Under the pieces are notes generated by a model. That model searched no databases, was not told the DNA's origin, and was given only the letters and a program-made list of their open reading frames with translations. This document shows positions 47,261-60,810 of a stretch of 64,000 bases of DNA, in pieces. The stretch spans positions 3,845,545-3,909,544 of the forward strand of contig CM051456.1 in the NCBI GenBank assembly GCA_028274465.1, written 5' to 3'. Each line of letters begins with the position of its first letter. Within the stretch, counting starts at the first letter, position 1. This DNA is from Plantago ovata (lineage: Eukaryota > Streptophyta > Magnoliopsida > Lamiales > Plantaginaceae). Both the position numbers and the translations under genes were made by a program.

Positions 47261-50200
47261 AGCTAAAGGTCCTACATAATTTATATTGTTTGACAGTTTG
47301 ATATTCAACTTTTTCATTCGGTGACTGTGACGGGACCTCCCTATTAACATGGATGGGAATAGTAATCAACGTTCACTTTGTGGATCCAAATATATTCAAA
47401 CCCGCTTTGAGCTCATGTTGAAGATGGTTTCATACACATAGGAAGCAACTGTGTCTCAATTGTTGTTCCACCTTTTTTTCTTTTCTTTTTTTTTTTTTTC
47501 CCTTTTTTGTTTTGTTTTGTGTGGCGATAGAACGAAATGAGAAAAGATGAAAAATTAATTTGAAATAGTTCAATAGTCGGAGATGGAGAGTTTAATTGAG
47601 GTTTAAAAATGACGTTAGAAAGTTTAATACTTTGATTGGATTTAATTGTCCGAGATGGTCTAACTCATGAATTTGGACTTGAGGAAAAGTACTGATAATA
47701 AAACTCCAAACTTGAACAAGATGTTTCAATATTAGGTGTGCAATTTTGTCCTCATAACATACAGTGATGCATCACGTTTTAAAACCGTTTCTTTTTTGCT
47801 AAGTGGAATCTTTTTTAAGTTACAATGACATTATTTATATTATAGTATTAGTAATATTTTGGGTAGTGCACGACAAAATTGCACCTTATGTTAATATGTT
47901 CTTTAACCTTTAGTATAATAACCTTTAGTATAATATATTCAAGTATATTAAATCATGTATGTACTACTTCTCCTACTTAATGGTGCTAATAATTATTGGT
48001 ATGTTTTGCATATATATGTATATTTATACTAGTAGTAGTAGTAATATATATTTGGCAGAATTTGTAAAAGTTAGATTTGTCGTTTAAGGAAGTTGATTGT
48101 TAGCAAAGGCAGTAGACAATTAATCATGCGTTCATATCTGAGAAATCTATTTGATGTTGTTATCAATGACTTTGTCTATCAACTTCAATCCTCAAGATTC
48201 AGAGAATGTTGAGACACAATCTCTTGTTTTTGTAAGCCTCTTTAGCCTAGAGTTTGATGTTGTTGAGGGAGAAAAAAGAGGCTGATCCAGCTTATCAATC
48301 TTCTTTTGGACGTTTATGGAGTTTAGATGACCGATTATTATGCTTAATACGGTGTAAAAGTATCTTAATCTCGATATAAATATCGATAGGTTTGAGCCTT
48401 AGACAGGCTAAACAGGGCCTCACTTATGGGCAACGGTATCTATATTCTATTGAGGGTTTGAGGTTCATCTATGGCTTATCAAGTTACTACTACTATGAAA
48501 GAAAACTGAAGTACTAGTTGTAACAAAATGAAATAGTCAAGATAAAGCAATACGACTAGTGGGATTGATTTAATTTGCACAATTCAATTTTGAGTGGAAA
48601 ACAGATGTCGGTCTAGTGATAGTTTGGTGAAGCAGTGCCTAAATCTGAAAGATACTCCGTATTTAGAAAAGTTGAGGAACAAATTAAAATTTTACTTTTC
48701 TTTTGTCTTAGATTATTTGATATAGATCAGATATAGATCGATCCATAAACTGCAATTAATTAATTAATTAATGCAGACGAAAAATACAGTAGATGGGGTA
48801 AAGTGTAAAATGGAAGCTAGCTCTATGAATAAAAAGAATAATGTGAGAGAAAAGTAGTGAGGTAATAATTATTATGAAGGCGTTGAGTTTTTTTTCTGCA
48901 TGCGTTTGTTTGTTTGATACTACTAGAGACTACAGTAGTATCCAGTTTCAATAATTGTGTGTGTTAGTATTTCGATCGACACTTTCTGTCTCTTATCATC
49001 ATTCTTTCTTTTCTCCTTTGTCATCTCAACCTCCGCGGTTTAAATTTTAATCATCACTTGGATTTGGGAGTTAGTAGGAGTAGTAATTTGTAACCCTCTA
49101 ACTAGCTCAAATTATCATCAGCTCATGAATAAACTTTCAACTCCCAAATCCAACTAAATTTTAAGTCCTAGTGTTTTGTAGTACCTATCAAAATTAAAAT
49201 TGATTCGAATCCAAAATCTAAAATGAATTAAATGGTTATACAATAGTCATCCATTCTATTCTATTGACCGAAATTCACCCAAATAAAATTAACCAGAAAA
49301 CATCTGATTCAAAATAAACATAATTAAATTTAATCAAACCCATCCGATTCAAAATAATTAGAATTAAATTTAATCAAACTCATCCAATTCGAAGTAATTT
49401 AAATTAAATTAGTAATGAATATATAATCAATTTCATATGCAACCAAAATTTCATATATGATCACTGATTTAAATAAAATTTTGAAATGCAAATATTATAA
49501 TATTATGATAAAAAAATTTGCATATCATGTACTAAATCATCATCCAAATCTGATCCACAATGATTCAAACGTTATAATACGAATAACATCTGAATTCGAT
49601 TTGAAATAATCTAAAATAAATCACCAATTCAAATAATTCGATCCGAGCTTTCTCTGTCCAAACGAACTTTTCTCTGTCCAAACGAACAAACGAACTTTTC
49701 TCTATCCAAATTTGACTTAGTAGTGAGTACAAGTACTACTACCCACTCAATTAAGGAAGTAGTGGTAAGTGGTTTCATTTTTCCCATATGATCGATAATG
49801 GTCACCGGCGTTCCACAAATTCGGCCACTCAAAAACTTCAAAACACCTACTACTACTATTTCTAATCATCAAACCAAATAAAATGCAACGATGAATGAAT
49901 GAATTAATTAATTAATTTTATAGTATAGATTTTTGATGGCAGACCAGTCCAAGTGCGCGCGTATATATATTTTAATTTTTTCATACTTATAACTTATGGA
50001 TCGAGAACTCACCGAATCAACAGTTGTTAACTCAATTCAATTGGTAAAGAATTTAAATTCATATAAGCATGGTCTTCAATTCGAATATCATCGTTTTTAG
50101 ATTCTTTACATTTTCTTTTTTGATAAATATTATCTCACAGTTTTATTGTATGTTCCACCACTAAAATAAACACCACACTAATTATATAAATTTCGATTCA

Positions 50201-50284
50201 AAATCAAACATAAAGAATATATAAAAACAGATGAGTATTAAATTAAAGTAATATAATAAGCCGGTTGATTTACTCAATTGATTG
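47261..50284. other. Intergenic, no gene seen
   Basis: AT-rich. Near 50015-50090 a TAACTCAATTCAATTGGTAA box followed by TTCAATTCGAATATC resembles a decayed tRNA-derived SINE. Short frames have no protein-like composition. Confidence 0.4.
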
Positions 50285-50670
50285 ACCTACCAATCAATTT
50301 TAATCCGTTGATCTTGCTTATCCAATTTAAATCTGGTGCGTACATGTGTCATTAGTTAATTAAAAGAGGTAGGGTTCGAAACCCAACACCTTCAACTAAA
50401 ATAATGATACAAATAATAGAGAAAAATCACGCCAACAAGATTCGAACCAAATACCTTCAATAAAATAATAATAAAAATAATAATAAAAATAATGGAGAAA
50501 AATCACGCCAACAGGATTCGAACCCTACATCTTTTAATTAACTAATGACACATGTATGCACCAGGTTAAAATTGGATAAGTAAGATCAACGGATTAAATT
50601 TTCTCTATTATCTGTATCATTATTTTAGTTGAAGGTGTTGGGTTCGAATCTTATTGACGTAATTTTTTTC
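50285..50670. repeat. Nested inverted repeat, MITE-like
   Basis: 50300-50380 (ATCCGTTGATCTTGCTTATC to AATTAAAAGAGGTAGGG) is inverted at 50516-50600. A second pair, CAACACCTTCAACTAAAATA at about 50383-50440, is inverted at 50590-50650. A block AGAAAAATCACGCCAACA occurs twice in direct orientation (about 50421 and 50495). No target duplication defined. Confidence 0.75.
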
Positions 50671-53600
50671 TTTTAAATTTATTCTCTTCCTAAATTTTTA
50701 TTTTTTAACATAAAGTTGTATGACGTATTATACTTAATTTTAAAAATAACCATGATATGTTCTTATAAAAAAAAACATACTTCCTCCGTCCAATAATAAA
50801 TGTAACACTTGATTTTGTTGACTTTTCCGATGGTCATTTTGACCTTAAATTATTCTTAAATCACACGATAAAAATAACTAAAAACATCACATTATGAAAC
50901 TAGAATGTTTATATGAAGCACTTGACAATTTATACAATATATTCAACGGATGAAGAATACCAATTAACATGTGAAAAAGATTCATTGAAGATTTTGAAGT
51001 TGAATGTTTCCAAAGTCTAGAGATGTATCTGATGGTTCTTAACTCATCGGAATAATAATTTTCGTATGTATAATATAGTTCAATTCAAAACTATTAATTG
51101 CATAACTACAAAAACTATGTACATTTATAGTACACCATTTATATTAAGTTCAATTACTCAATTAGTTACTTTTTTATTACGTTTGAAGTCATTATGTGAA
51201 GATTATATATTCACTCCATTTATTTCAATATATTATTTAATAAAACAATAATGTTTTACAAGATTACGCTTCACACGCTACACGTGTGACGCGGTTCCTA
51301 ATAATACTAATAATACAGTAATTTGCTGAATCAATCGAATACAGCAGACAATGATCGGAATTAGTTTAATAAGAAGATAATTAATTTAATTAATTAATTA
51401 ATTGATTAAGGGGAGGGAGAGGAGTGGCACGTGGTCGAAGAAAGTTGTCTGGCGTGTGGTTGACGGGAGCAGACCGTATCTCTGTGCTAGTGGGCCGGGC
51501 CCATCTCTCTCTTGGGGTGTGTGGCCCGCACGCGTGGAACCACAAAAACCCAACCCGTCAAGTCTAAGCACTTTATTAAGTGCTCCCTCCTCATCCGCCT
51601 GCTCTATAATTTGTAGTTTTATAGAGTACTACTACTAGTAGTATTTCTCACGCTACACATTTTCACACTATATTCACCTCTTATAAACCAAACCGCCCCT
51701 GTTATTATTCTCCAAAGTGTAACTTCGATTCAAGTATTTTAATTCTGCCTCTAAATTTAAACCAATTATATCTCACTTAATTAATTTTTTTACACATTAA
51801 CGATCGAATGGAGTTAACATGCATGACAACGATTTAAAATATATACAAGGGACTAGCATCAAGTTTTAATACAAGAACGCAGGTGTTGACACCACCTTGA
51901 CTCAACACTTGCGGAAGACAAACACACAAAAAAATATGATACGGTTAAAGTAAAAAGTTTAGTGAATTAAAATCTTAATAACTCCAAATGATTGCTCAGA
52001 AAGCCTTTCGAATCTATACGGGATAGAATAGTTCTTACAAATCTTGTTTAAAAGTTTAAAGTAATTTTATCTATAAAACTTTCACTAGAAAACGAAACAA
52101 AGTTCTTCTCTAATAAAACCATGGAACAAAATCTGGTGCGAAGCATAGAGAGAATGTGAGTGCGGAACTTGAACTGATTAATAAGACAACATAACAAACT
52201 ACTGAGTAGTTTATACAACTAGTTGCAGATGCACAAATTCGCTAATAAAGAGAATGTGAGTGCGAAACTTGAACTGATTCTATGCAAATCTTGCTTGTGT
52301 GTATAGTTTTCGACAGTCTCTTAATTTCAATCTTCATTTGTATAATAAATTATTAATATATTTAATTGAGGTGTGAAAATTTTCAACCCGGCGTGACTCA
52401 ACTGATCAAATTGAATGTCAACACTAATCTTGGTGTCGATCTTGTGGGTAGTTGCAACGTATTTTCGCCTTCTTTTTTTATTTTCTTTCTTTGGATTTGA
52501 TGAGAGTACAAGGAAGTGGAAGGAATCATCTGGCAAAACGAATGACGGGAAGCCAAGGACAAAGTCATAGGAGTGTGCACACTAACGACCAATCAAGTCA
52601 TATAGAAACATAATTTGCAGAAAATTAATGAATCAGAGGGATCAAACATAATACTGCTCTTCTGATCATCTGATTGATGATGGGACATGAGATTGAAAAT
52701 GATACAAATAGGATGTCATGTCATAGACATGACCCGTGACAGATGGTCTAACCATAATAGGTGTCCATTGGGTCAGACTTAGGAGTCTACAGTCCTACAC
52801 TTTCTCTCTCTATTGGGCGGACGAAGATACCGTGGGCCGGTGCTTGCTTTACCAGTCGTATGGGGCAATTCAATTTGTTTGTGATGAGCCCACTTTGCGT
52901 TTTGCTTTATTGTCAAGCAAGATTGTACAGTACTATTTAAAAAGAACCCCATTTAAATTTATTTATTTATTTGATATTCAGTTTGACATCAAATTAATAA
53001 TATAAAAAAATATATATATTTTATATTTTTATAACATAACTTTTAAAATTGTATTTTTCGTTAATTATGATTAATTTGAGGTCAAACCGAATATAAAAAA
53101 GTCAACAAAATCAAATTGGGTTCTTTAAAATTTCCGAAGTAAGTATTACATATGATGTGAAAGTGGATTATAGGGAGTTCTAAGAACTTCAGAGTATGAA
53201 ACTGCTGAAATATATGGTTGTCAATTATTATATGAAAGATCTTACAATTGTTTTAGAGATGGAGTACGAGAATCTTTTGGTACAACTACTTATAAGAGAT
53301 TTTAGTAAAACGGATGAATTTTAATTCGTTGTATACACGTTGGAAATAGACTTTTCATAAATGTGTGGAGTATGTTTGTTTGTTGAAATGGGAATCACTA
53401 AATGCGTTAAGTCACTAAAATTTTCATGTGGTGAAAGGGTGGTTAATGCACGTATTGTAGTGTGTAGTAGATCAATACATGAATGAGTTAATTCATTCAG
53501 ATACACATGGGTGAGCTTTCGTTGTGCTAGATTCCATGAGAAATGAGCAAACATCTATAAAAAACCACGATAGTGAACTTGAAAATCCAAGTTTAGAAGA

Positions 53601-54845
53601 AGGGAACTCTCATAGCAATGAAGTTCCTTTCTCACAGCAACAAACATATCTAAAAGCTTCCCAACTTTCCAAAGAGAGTTTTTGATGCAGAGATCGCTAA
53701 AGCAATGATATCAAAGAATGACAAAAAGATTCTCTGCTTTCTAGTTTTGCTAAGGAAATGCAAAAGATCGTTGAGACAATGAAGCTTTCCAGCTCTTTGG
53801 GGAGTTTTGATGCAACGAAATCAAACATGTACGTACTTGTTCATTCTGTTTTGCGAATTTGCAAGTGGTTTCATGAAAAGGTTGTGTCCTTAAATTGTAT
53901 GGTTGTTACCCATTCAACATGCGGCTGTCGTATGAAGGTTTGTACGCTCTTGGAATGGTTGTAACACTTGGGAAAGGATATGAAATAAGTATAATTAGAT
54001 GGTGAACCTCATTTTATTAACATTCAAGCAAATACTACTAGCTCCTTCTCCTTATGCTCTTTTTGCACTCAATCAAATTCAAAGTAAGTTCGTCAGATTA
54101 ACTACTTGGAGTCTTTTAGTGGTTTTATTTTGGGAGATATCTTGTCGTTATCCTGTATGCACCAAGAGCAGGACAAATATTTTTTTAACCAGAAATATTC
54201 CAACTATTGACGTTAGTGACCCTTGATATTTTAACTTGTTGTCCTACTCCTCTCATAATCTTTCTACACACTTTCGCATACACACCCAATTTTCCAACTA
54301 GTACAAAATGTTAAACGTAAACACGTCTAATGTACACTACATATCATATTATGGTTATGAATGTAGTCAAATCCTAAATTGAAGTACTTGGGGTTTGGTA
54401 ATTGGTAGTAGCCTGGTTAGACTAAAAGTTAATCGTTATTACTAACTACCAAGTAATTTTGCTAGTTAAGTAACACTGTTGTTACATGTTACGATGTTTA
54501 GAAATGGTTAAATACTTATATTTTGAGGTGTCTAGAAGTGGGTATTTTAAACTGCCTAGGTTAATAGACCATCATCACAATCAAATGGCATCTCATTATA
54601 CATTCTGTGTACAAGTACAGTACAGTCTAGCTTGGAAGATGTATGAATCAGAGTTTGAAAGCGAAAATAAAAGATAAGTAAGGATGCTGGCTTTGGATCA
54701 GTTAAAGCCCGTTAATCTTACTGTTATGCTAGCCCGCAATCCAATCTCTATTCGGCCCAGTATATTTCCACAAACCCAAACCCAGCTAGTTAACAGGCTC
54801 CGGGTAAAGCCCATTTAAATTAGACAGGCCTTTGAGACTGATTCT
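50671..54845. other. Intergenic, no gene seen
   Basis: At 50782 a CTTCCTCCGTCC end suggests a decayed Stowaway-like MITE, whose other end I could not locate. No credible gene; the longest frame (52736-53005) has no protein-like features. Confidence 0.35.
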
Positions 54846-54849
54846 ATAA

Positions 54850-55510
54850 CACCCCACCATTAATCGGCCGGCGCATTTACTCATGCGCTGCTCGCCGGAA
54901 TTATATGATGTCACACATACTAGTGAATACACAGTGACTTTCTAGCGACACGTGTTACTCTTGGGTGTATTTCGGTTTAAAATTGTTTCAGATCAAACAC
55001 GTTTAACTTTGATGTTCTTATGAATGAATTTTCAAAAATAAATGTGTAATTTGTTGGTATGAGTAAGTAGTAATGTATTTAATCCCTTCAATCGCTCTAA
55101 AATTTTGGAGCGTTACATTCACCCCCTCTTAATTTTGTAATGTCCTTGTCGCGCCATGTCCCGACCAACTATTCACCCCTCGTAGATTTTGGGCTGATTC
55201 GACTCTAATATCATTTGTAACGTCCCGGCCCAACCACTAATGAGGCGAAGACTTGACCGCTTGGACCGGCGCGATTACTCCTGGACTGCTATTCGGGATG
55301 ATATGATAGTCTCACATACCAATGCATGTTTTGTCTCGTGGACTTTGTCCTCTCTCATGCACACACCGATGTCTTTCTAGTAGGTCATTCATTCTAGAAT
55401 TTCTTCAGAGTAAACACGTTTAACCTTGAAGTTCTTATGAATGGAGTCCAATAAAAAAAGATGCACCTTTGTTTTCAATACCTTTAAACACCCTGACATT
55501 CTGGGGAGCT
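54850..55510. repeat. Two diverged copies of a dispersed repeat
   Basis: 54850-55130 and 55217-55510 share the order GGCGC-ATTACTC, ATGATG/T-TCACATAC, TTTCTAG, AACACGTTTAAC and TTCTTATGAATG. They look like partial, diverged copies of the same element, possibly solo-LTR remnants (TGTAACGTCCCGGCCC start of the second). Confidence 0.55.
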
Positions 55511-55581
55511 ATTGATACATTTTGAATTTTTTGGTCAATCAATTTTAATTTCAAGTGTAATAACTCTTATTTAAAAACATA

Positions 55582-56598
55582 CTCCCTAGTCCCTTCGTCT
55601 CAAAACAGTTGTACCGTGTTATCATTTGGACGTCCCGTTAGAGTTGCACCATTTCATTTCTTTGCCATATTTGGACATGTTAATAATAATTTTATATTCC
55701 ATCAACATATTTGAGTGGTCACAAATCCAAAAGGGTCATTTGCATTTACACCCCCTATTAGTTTTTTTTATTACAAATCTATCACTCTTAGTTTAACAAT
55801 TACATTTAGGCCCACATTAGATAAAAACATTTACATCTAACCCAAGATTTGACTTTTTGCGAATTAAGAGCTGAAAGTTACAATTTTACCCTTGTCAAAA
55901 TCTAAGATTTTCTAGAGAACCAAACACCTTAAATCTTCATTATTTACACATTTGTTTCTAAACTATTTTATTTTTTAATGTATTTCAAATTAACCACATA
56001 AATTATATAAATTTTAAAATGAACTAATAATTATTGTAAAAGAACACCAAATTATGATTTTATTTCAAAACAACTCAAAAAAAAGAAGGGATCTGGTCGG
56101 AGTTATTTGCAACTCCGACCACAGCTTCGTCGAAGCTGTTAAACAGCTAACAGCTCCGGTCAGAGATGTTAACAGCTCCGAACAAAGCTGTTAAAAGTTC
56201 CGGTCGGAGCTGTAGTAGTTCTTGTATCGGAATTAATTTCGGTGTCGGAAGTGTAATAATAAGAAGAAGATGATTAAAAAAAGATTTTTTTTAACAAGAA
56301 AAGAAATGGAAAATTGATTTTTAAAAAAATACGACTTTGTCTGGCCAGCAGAATTAGAAAATTGAATAATGATTTGGTCAAACTTTTTTCGGGCAATGTG
56401 GCTACATGTAATTGTTGAACTAAATAGGATAAAAAAAGTGTAATTATGGTATGTAGCGGGGTAGTTTTTCATAATTTACCCAATCCTAAATAAATTAAAA
56501 TCAGCCTACACTATAACTATAATTTAATGTTTAACTCTTCTTCTTATTTTTTGTGTCAAAAGTAAACGGTGCAACTGCTCTGGAACGGAGAGAGGGAG
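55582..56598. mobile_element. Stowaway-like (Tc1/mariner) element, interrupted
   Basis: Inverted ends: CTCCCTAGTCCCTTCGTCTC at the left and, at the right, CTGGAACGGAGAGAGGGAG. TA lies on both sides (55580-55581 and 56599-56600). The middle 749 bp belongs to a second element. Confidence 0.75.
55733..56481. mobile_element. MULE-type element nested in the Stowaway
   Basis: Inverted ends: GGGTCATTTGCATTTACACC and, inverted, GGGTAAATTATGAAAAACTACC. Flanks AATCCAAAA (55724-55732) and AATCCTAAA (56482-56490) form a 9-bp target duplication with one mismatch. The core (56095-56225) holds short palindromes around AACAGCTCCGGTCGGAG. Size and ends resemble the element at 36309-37048. Confidence 0.75.
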
Positions 56599-56600
56599 TA

Positions 56601-57162
56601 TAGTTTTAAGTGATTCATAAATTAATATTAAAAATGATAAAATATAATATAATATAACTTATGTTAAAACATTTACGTCCTAAGTTTGTACTACTATAGT
56701 TCATAATTTAATTAAAATATTATATTATTTTAACTTGTAGTTAATGTAGAGTTAAAATTGAAACCGGTGATGAATTAATTTGTTAGAAACATTTTTTTTT
56801 TCCTGTTTTTAATAATACGTAGTAATGGAGAGTTACAGGGAGCACGTGGTTGCACGTGAGGGTAAAGGAGTGACGTTAGTTTAGAATTTTTTATATTACT
56901 ATCCGATTAAGATTAATGATGTTCCCTGTAATGGAGGATTAATATCATGGAAGAGGACAATGAGGTATAGGTAAATTGGTTAGGATCAGGTGTTATTATG
57001 GCTCATGGTGGGGTTCAATTAATTTCTTGTGCGTGAATGTTTCTGGTTTATAGTGACTGACATAAGATTGATATTGATATTTAAGGAAAAAAAAATTCAC
57101 GGGGATAATATAACCTTAGTTTCTCTCCATTCCTTGAAAAAAATTTTATTTATAATATAATA
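56601..57162. other. No gene seen
   Basis: AT-rich intergenic DNA between transposons. Confidence 0.35.
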
Positions 57163-57170
57163 TTAATTTA

Positions 57171-58382
57171 GGACCCGAATGTTTTTCTTAACATACGTCC
57201 AATATTTCTAAGTGCGCAGAATATCCGTTCAACGCACATAATATCCATCACCGTTAATTGAATTGCTAGAATTATCTAACAATTTAATAATGGCATGACT
57301 GTAAATATAATCTATAACATGTCTAGCAATACAAAATTAAAATTGAAAAAAAAAAAAAAGTAAATCTATCAACATAAAACAACATCATTGATCAAAACTT
57401 AAAACAACTAACACAGATCAAAACACTTTTTTCATAATTCATCAACATCATCGATCAAAACCGAAGAATCCTAAATTCCAAATTTAATCCGTCATATTCA
57501 GCACGACCCGTTTCTTCAAGAGGCATATCATTGTATATAAAAAAAAACCATTCATGTTCATAATCATCGAAATCCAAATTTGCCAAGAACCATAAATCCC
57601 CAAATTTGACTTATTGAAATTGATGATATCGACAAAATTGATCGAGAATATGAAATTGATGATGATCGACATCAATTTATCATGTTGCCAATCATCAATA
57701 TATATGTTGTTGAAATTGATGATGATCATCAATAGTATGTTGTAGTTAAATCTGGGAGCCTTTAGTACCATGCCTTATGTAAGATATAAGAGAGTCGGGT
57801 GTTTTACTTTCCATTCGCTAAGATATTGTGGAAGTCATTCATAATCACATCGCAAGATATAAGACTGGGTTTTAATCATGTAGCCATCAAACAATAAATT
57901 TTGTATCTTGCATTAATGATTTGTTCTCAAATCTCAAATGTTCTCAAATCCATGCGTCAAAAAGACGATCGTGATTGTCAAAAGACGCTCATAACCCACT
58001 TGAAGATGTATTAGAGGAGGAAGATTGTGAGAAGGATGAACATGGCGGATGAAATTTTGAGATTTAGGGTTCTTGAGGTTTTGATCGATAGTTGATCGAT
58101 GATGTTGATAAATAGAATGTTTTTGAACGTGTTGTTTTAAGTGTCTGATTGATTTACAATTTTTTTCTTTTTTAATTTTAATTGCCCATTATAATTTTAA
58201 TTTTGTATCTTTTGGACAAATATGAGATTATATTTACCGCTGTGCCATTGTTAAACTCTTATATAATTCTACCAATATAATTAACGATAATGATATTCTG
58301 TGCGTAGAACACTTATTCTACACTTTGAAATATTGGACGTACGTTAATAAAAAATAACAGGGTCCTAACCATAGAAATAGCC
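57171..58382. mobile_element. MULE-type element, about 1.2 kb, long inverted ends
   Basis: Inverted ends of about 150 bp starting GGACCCGAATGTTTTTCTTAA at the left and ending AACAGGGTCCTAACCATAG at the right, related to the element at 58446-59374. TTAATTTA occurs directly on both sides (57163-57170 and 58383-58390). The left end lacks about 15 outer bases seen at the right. The subterminal region near 58050 (GGATGAAATTTTGAGATTTAGGG) is shared with the neighbour. No cargo gene recognised. Confidence 0.75.
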
Positions 58383-58445
58383 TTAATTTAATTGAATGTT
58401 CTTAGAGAACATAAAGTAAGGCTTTACTTTTTGTCAAAAAATTAA

Positions 58446-59374
58446 GGCTATTTCTAGTGTTAGGACCCGAGTGTTTTTTCTTAACGTACGTCTAATATTT
58501 CTATGTGTATAATAAATGTTCTACGTACAGAATATCTATCGATGTTGATTAAATTGACATAATTATATAACAATATAATAGTGGCATAACTGTAAATATA
58601 ATCTTATATTTGTCCAAAAGATACAAAATTTAAATTTTAATGGGCAGTTAAACTTAGAGAGAAAGAAAATTGTAAATCAATCGAAATAATACACGTTCCA
58701 AAAGAGGACATTATATGCATCAACAATATAATCGATCAACACCAATGAAAATCTCAAGAACACTAAATCCCAAAATTTAATCAATTGGCAAGAGTCTTGG
58801 GGATCACAAGAAGTGCGTTGGCAAAAGCCTCCATACCAAGTTGAGCACGCCCTTCGACAGTTTTCTCCGCTTCATTCATAAGGTGTTGCCTGGCTGCAAC
58901 CTCAAAGGCCCCTACACCAGTATGACAGCTTCATCTTCAAGGGTATTTTTGACAGACCTCAAACCATCACGAACAACATCCTTAATTTGAGCAATTGTAT
59001 GATCGATGCCTAAACGGATCGTGGTGAATATGGTGGATGAAATTTGAGGATTTAGGGTTCTTCGGTTCTTCGATGATGTTGACAACATTAATGTTACGAG
59101 ATCGATGGGTGTTATCCTTAAGCTGGGCTTTTTTATCGACAATGTTGCTTTACGTTGATAGATGTGTTTTTTTTTTCAATATAAAATTTTATATTTTATA
59201 TTAATGGACATGGCATAGATTATATTTACAGTTATGCCACTATTATATTATTATATAATTATGTCAATTTAATCAACATCGATAGATATTCTGTGCGTAA
59301 AACGTCTATTCTACACTTAGAAATATTGGACGTATGTCAAGAAAAACACCCGGGTCCTAATGCTAGAAACGCCC
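58446..59374. mobile_element. Pack-MULE with captured chaperonin CCT6 fragment
   Basis: 929 bp. Inverted ends of about 160 bp (GGCTATTTCTAGTGTTAGGA; right end read inverted GGGCGTTTCTAGCATTAGGA) and a perfect 9-bp target duplication AAAAATTAA at 58437-58445 and 59375-59383. Its cargo is annotated separately. Very close to the 57171 element, 63 bp away, and of the same family. Confidence 0.88.
58780..59025 (-). pseudogene. TCP-1 zeta (CCT6) chaperonin fragment
   Basis: Minus-strand reading: DHTIAQIKDVVRDGLRSVKN and [11 protein letters not shown], then after a one-base deletion near 58918 [40 protein letters not shown]. This is the late part of the equatorial domain of the zeta subunit of the cytosolic TRiC/CCT chaperonin. 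About 80 codons remain, without introns in this stretch. Cargo of the Pack-MULE; not functional as a chaperonin subunit. Confidence 0.9.
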
Positions 59375-59383
59375 AAAAATTAA

Positions 59384-60680
59384 TTCATTTCATTATTATT
59401 TCAATTTTTTTAATTTTATTTTTTGAATTGATATTAAATAGGTCATAATACATCATACATAGTCAACTAATACATCATTATCATTATCATTCTAGATCAA
59501 ACCATTACAGTTTCACAACTATTACAAAGCTAGTAATAAATTTGATATAATGACGCACTTGGTGAAGATCAAACTCAAAACCTTTAAGTTCATGGCATCT
59601 CAGCCTAACCAATTGGGCGAGGCATCAAACTTTTTTTTTTTTTAGAAATCATCATATATTTCGGTTCATATAATACAAATAAAATTTTAACTATATTCGA
59701 ACTACTCAATAGATAAAAGTCTAAGTTGTGGTGGATGGGTGCCACGTTGCATTCACTACAGACGATAGTTTTGTTTTACTTTTTTTCGTCTTCTCCTTTT
59801 TTTTTTTTCCTTTCTTCTTCTATTTCTTCAGGAACACTCACAAGCTTTGCTCAAAACTCACTCACATGCCATGCTGACACCTCACTCATTCACCACCCTC
59901 ATCTCACGTGCCTGCCCTTTCCCTTTAAAATAAAAATCTACCAGAAATATATAATGGTTCTTGACTTCTTGTTGATCAATAATTTCTCCATCCTCTGTGA
60001 TAAATTTTTCATTTATTTTATTAAATATTTTGGATTATATTTGATATAAAATTAATATTAAATCATATCAGAAAAAACCTTTAAACTTTTATTATGAAAT
60101 ATTATGAAAGTAAAAAAATTTATCGTGATTATTTTAAACAATAACAAAACTATCTTATTATTAAGTTGAGAAAGTAAGTTATGTAAAATTCGTGATCTTT
60201 TTAAACAATAACAAAATTAATATTTTATTAATATAAATTAGGAATTCATGTCATGTAAAAGATGTATTGATTTTTCTTTTTTTCATTTTAATTTTTTTAA
60301 CTTTGACAAGAATTCTACTTATTTGAGTTTCACTACCATCCATTTTCACTTTTATTACTCAATTTTTTTTTTCCTTAATGCCATGGAATGTTAGGGTTAC
60401 GAAGTCCCTGCACAATATATCTGAAAAATATAAACTCAATCGGACTGAACTTGTTTAAAATATGGATTTCAACTGAATAAATTTTAACTGAACTGTATAA
60501 AATTGATATGAACTGATATGAACTTAGATAAATAAATATTCAATTTTTTTTAACGATAAATAAAATATAACCTAAAAATTAAAGCTATACACATCTCATC
60601 TGTGTTATATTATGCAATCATTACGAATTTATTTTCTAAAATCACCAAAAATATAGTATCATAGTACTCCATATCATGGG
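59384..60680. other. Intergenic, no gene seen
   Basis: AT-rich. At 59550-59630 a minus-strand sequence with CCCAATTGGTTAGGCTGAGA and CACCAAGTGCGTCATTAT resembles the SINE at 35791 (CAATTGGTTAGACTGAGG, CCAAGTGCGTGATTAT), so it is likely a partial copy of the same SINE family. Confidence 0.45.
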
Positions 60681-60686
60681 CAACGA

Positions 60687-60810
60687 AGTATAGCTCAGTT
60701 GGTAAGCTGCTTCACCTCCAACCAATAAGTCGGGGGTTCAAGTCACCACGGAATAAATGGGGAACCATTATTGATCCTCGCTCGCCGCTTCCCAAAAATT
60801 ACTCCGTATC
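60687..60810 (+). mobile_element. tRNA-derived SINE-like sequence
   Basis: The A box is TATAGCTCAGTTGGTAAGCT and the B box GGGGGTTCAAGTCACC, spaced as in a tRNA, but the predicted cloverleaf is poor and a non-tRNA tail follows. SINE or degenerate tRNA pseudogene. Confidence 0.5.

Noticed and set aside
60687..60760. Functional tRNA gene
   Set aside because: A and B boxes are present but acceptor and anticodon stems do not pair well and a SINE-like tail follows.
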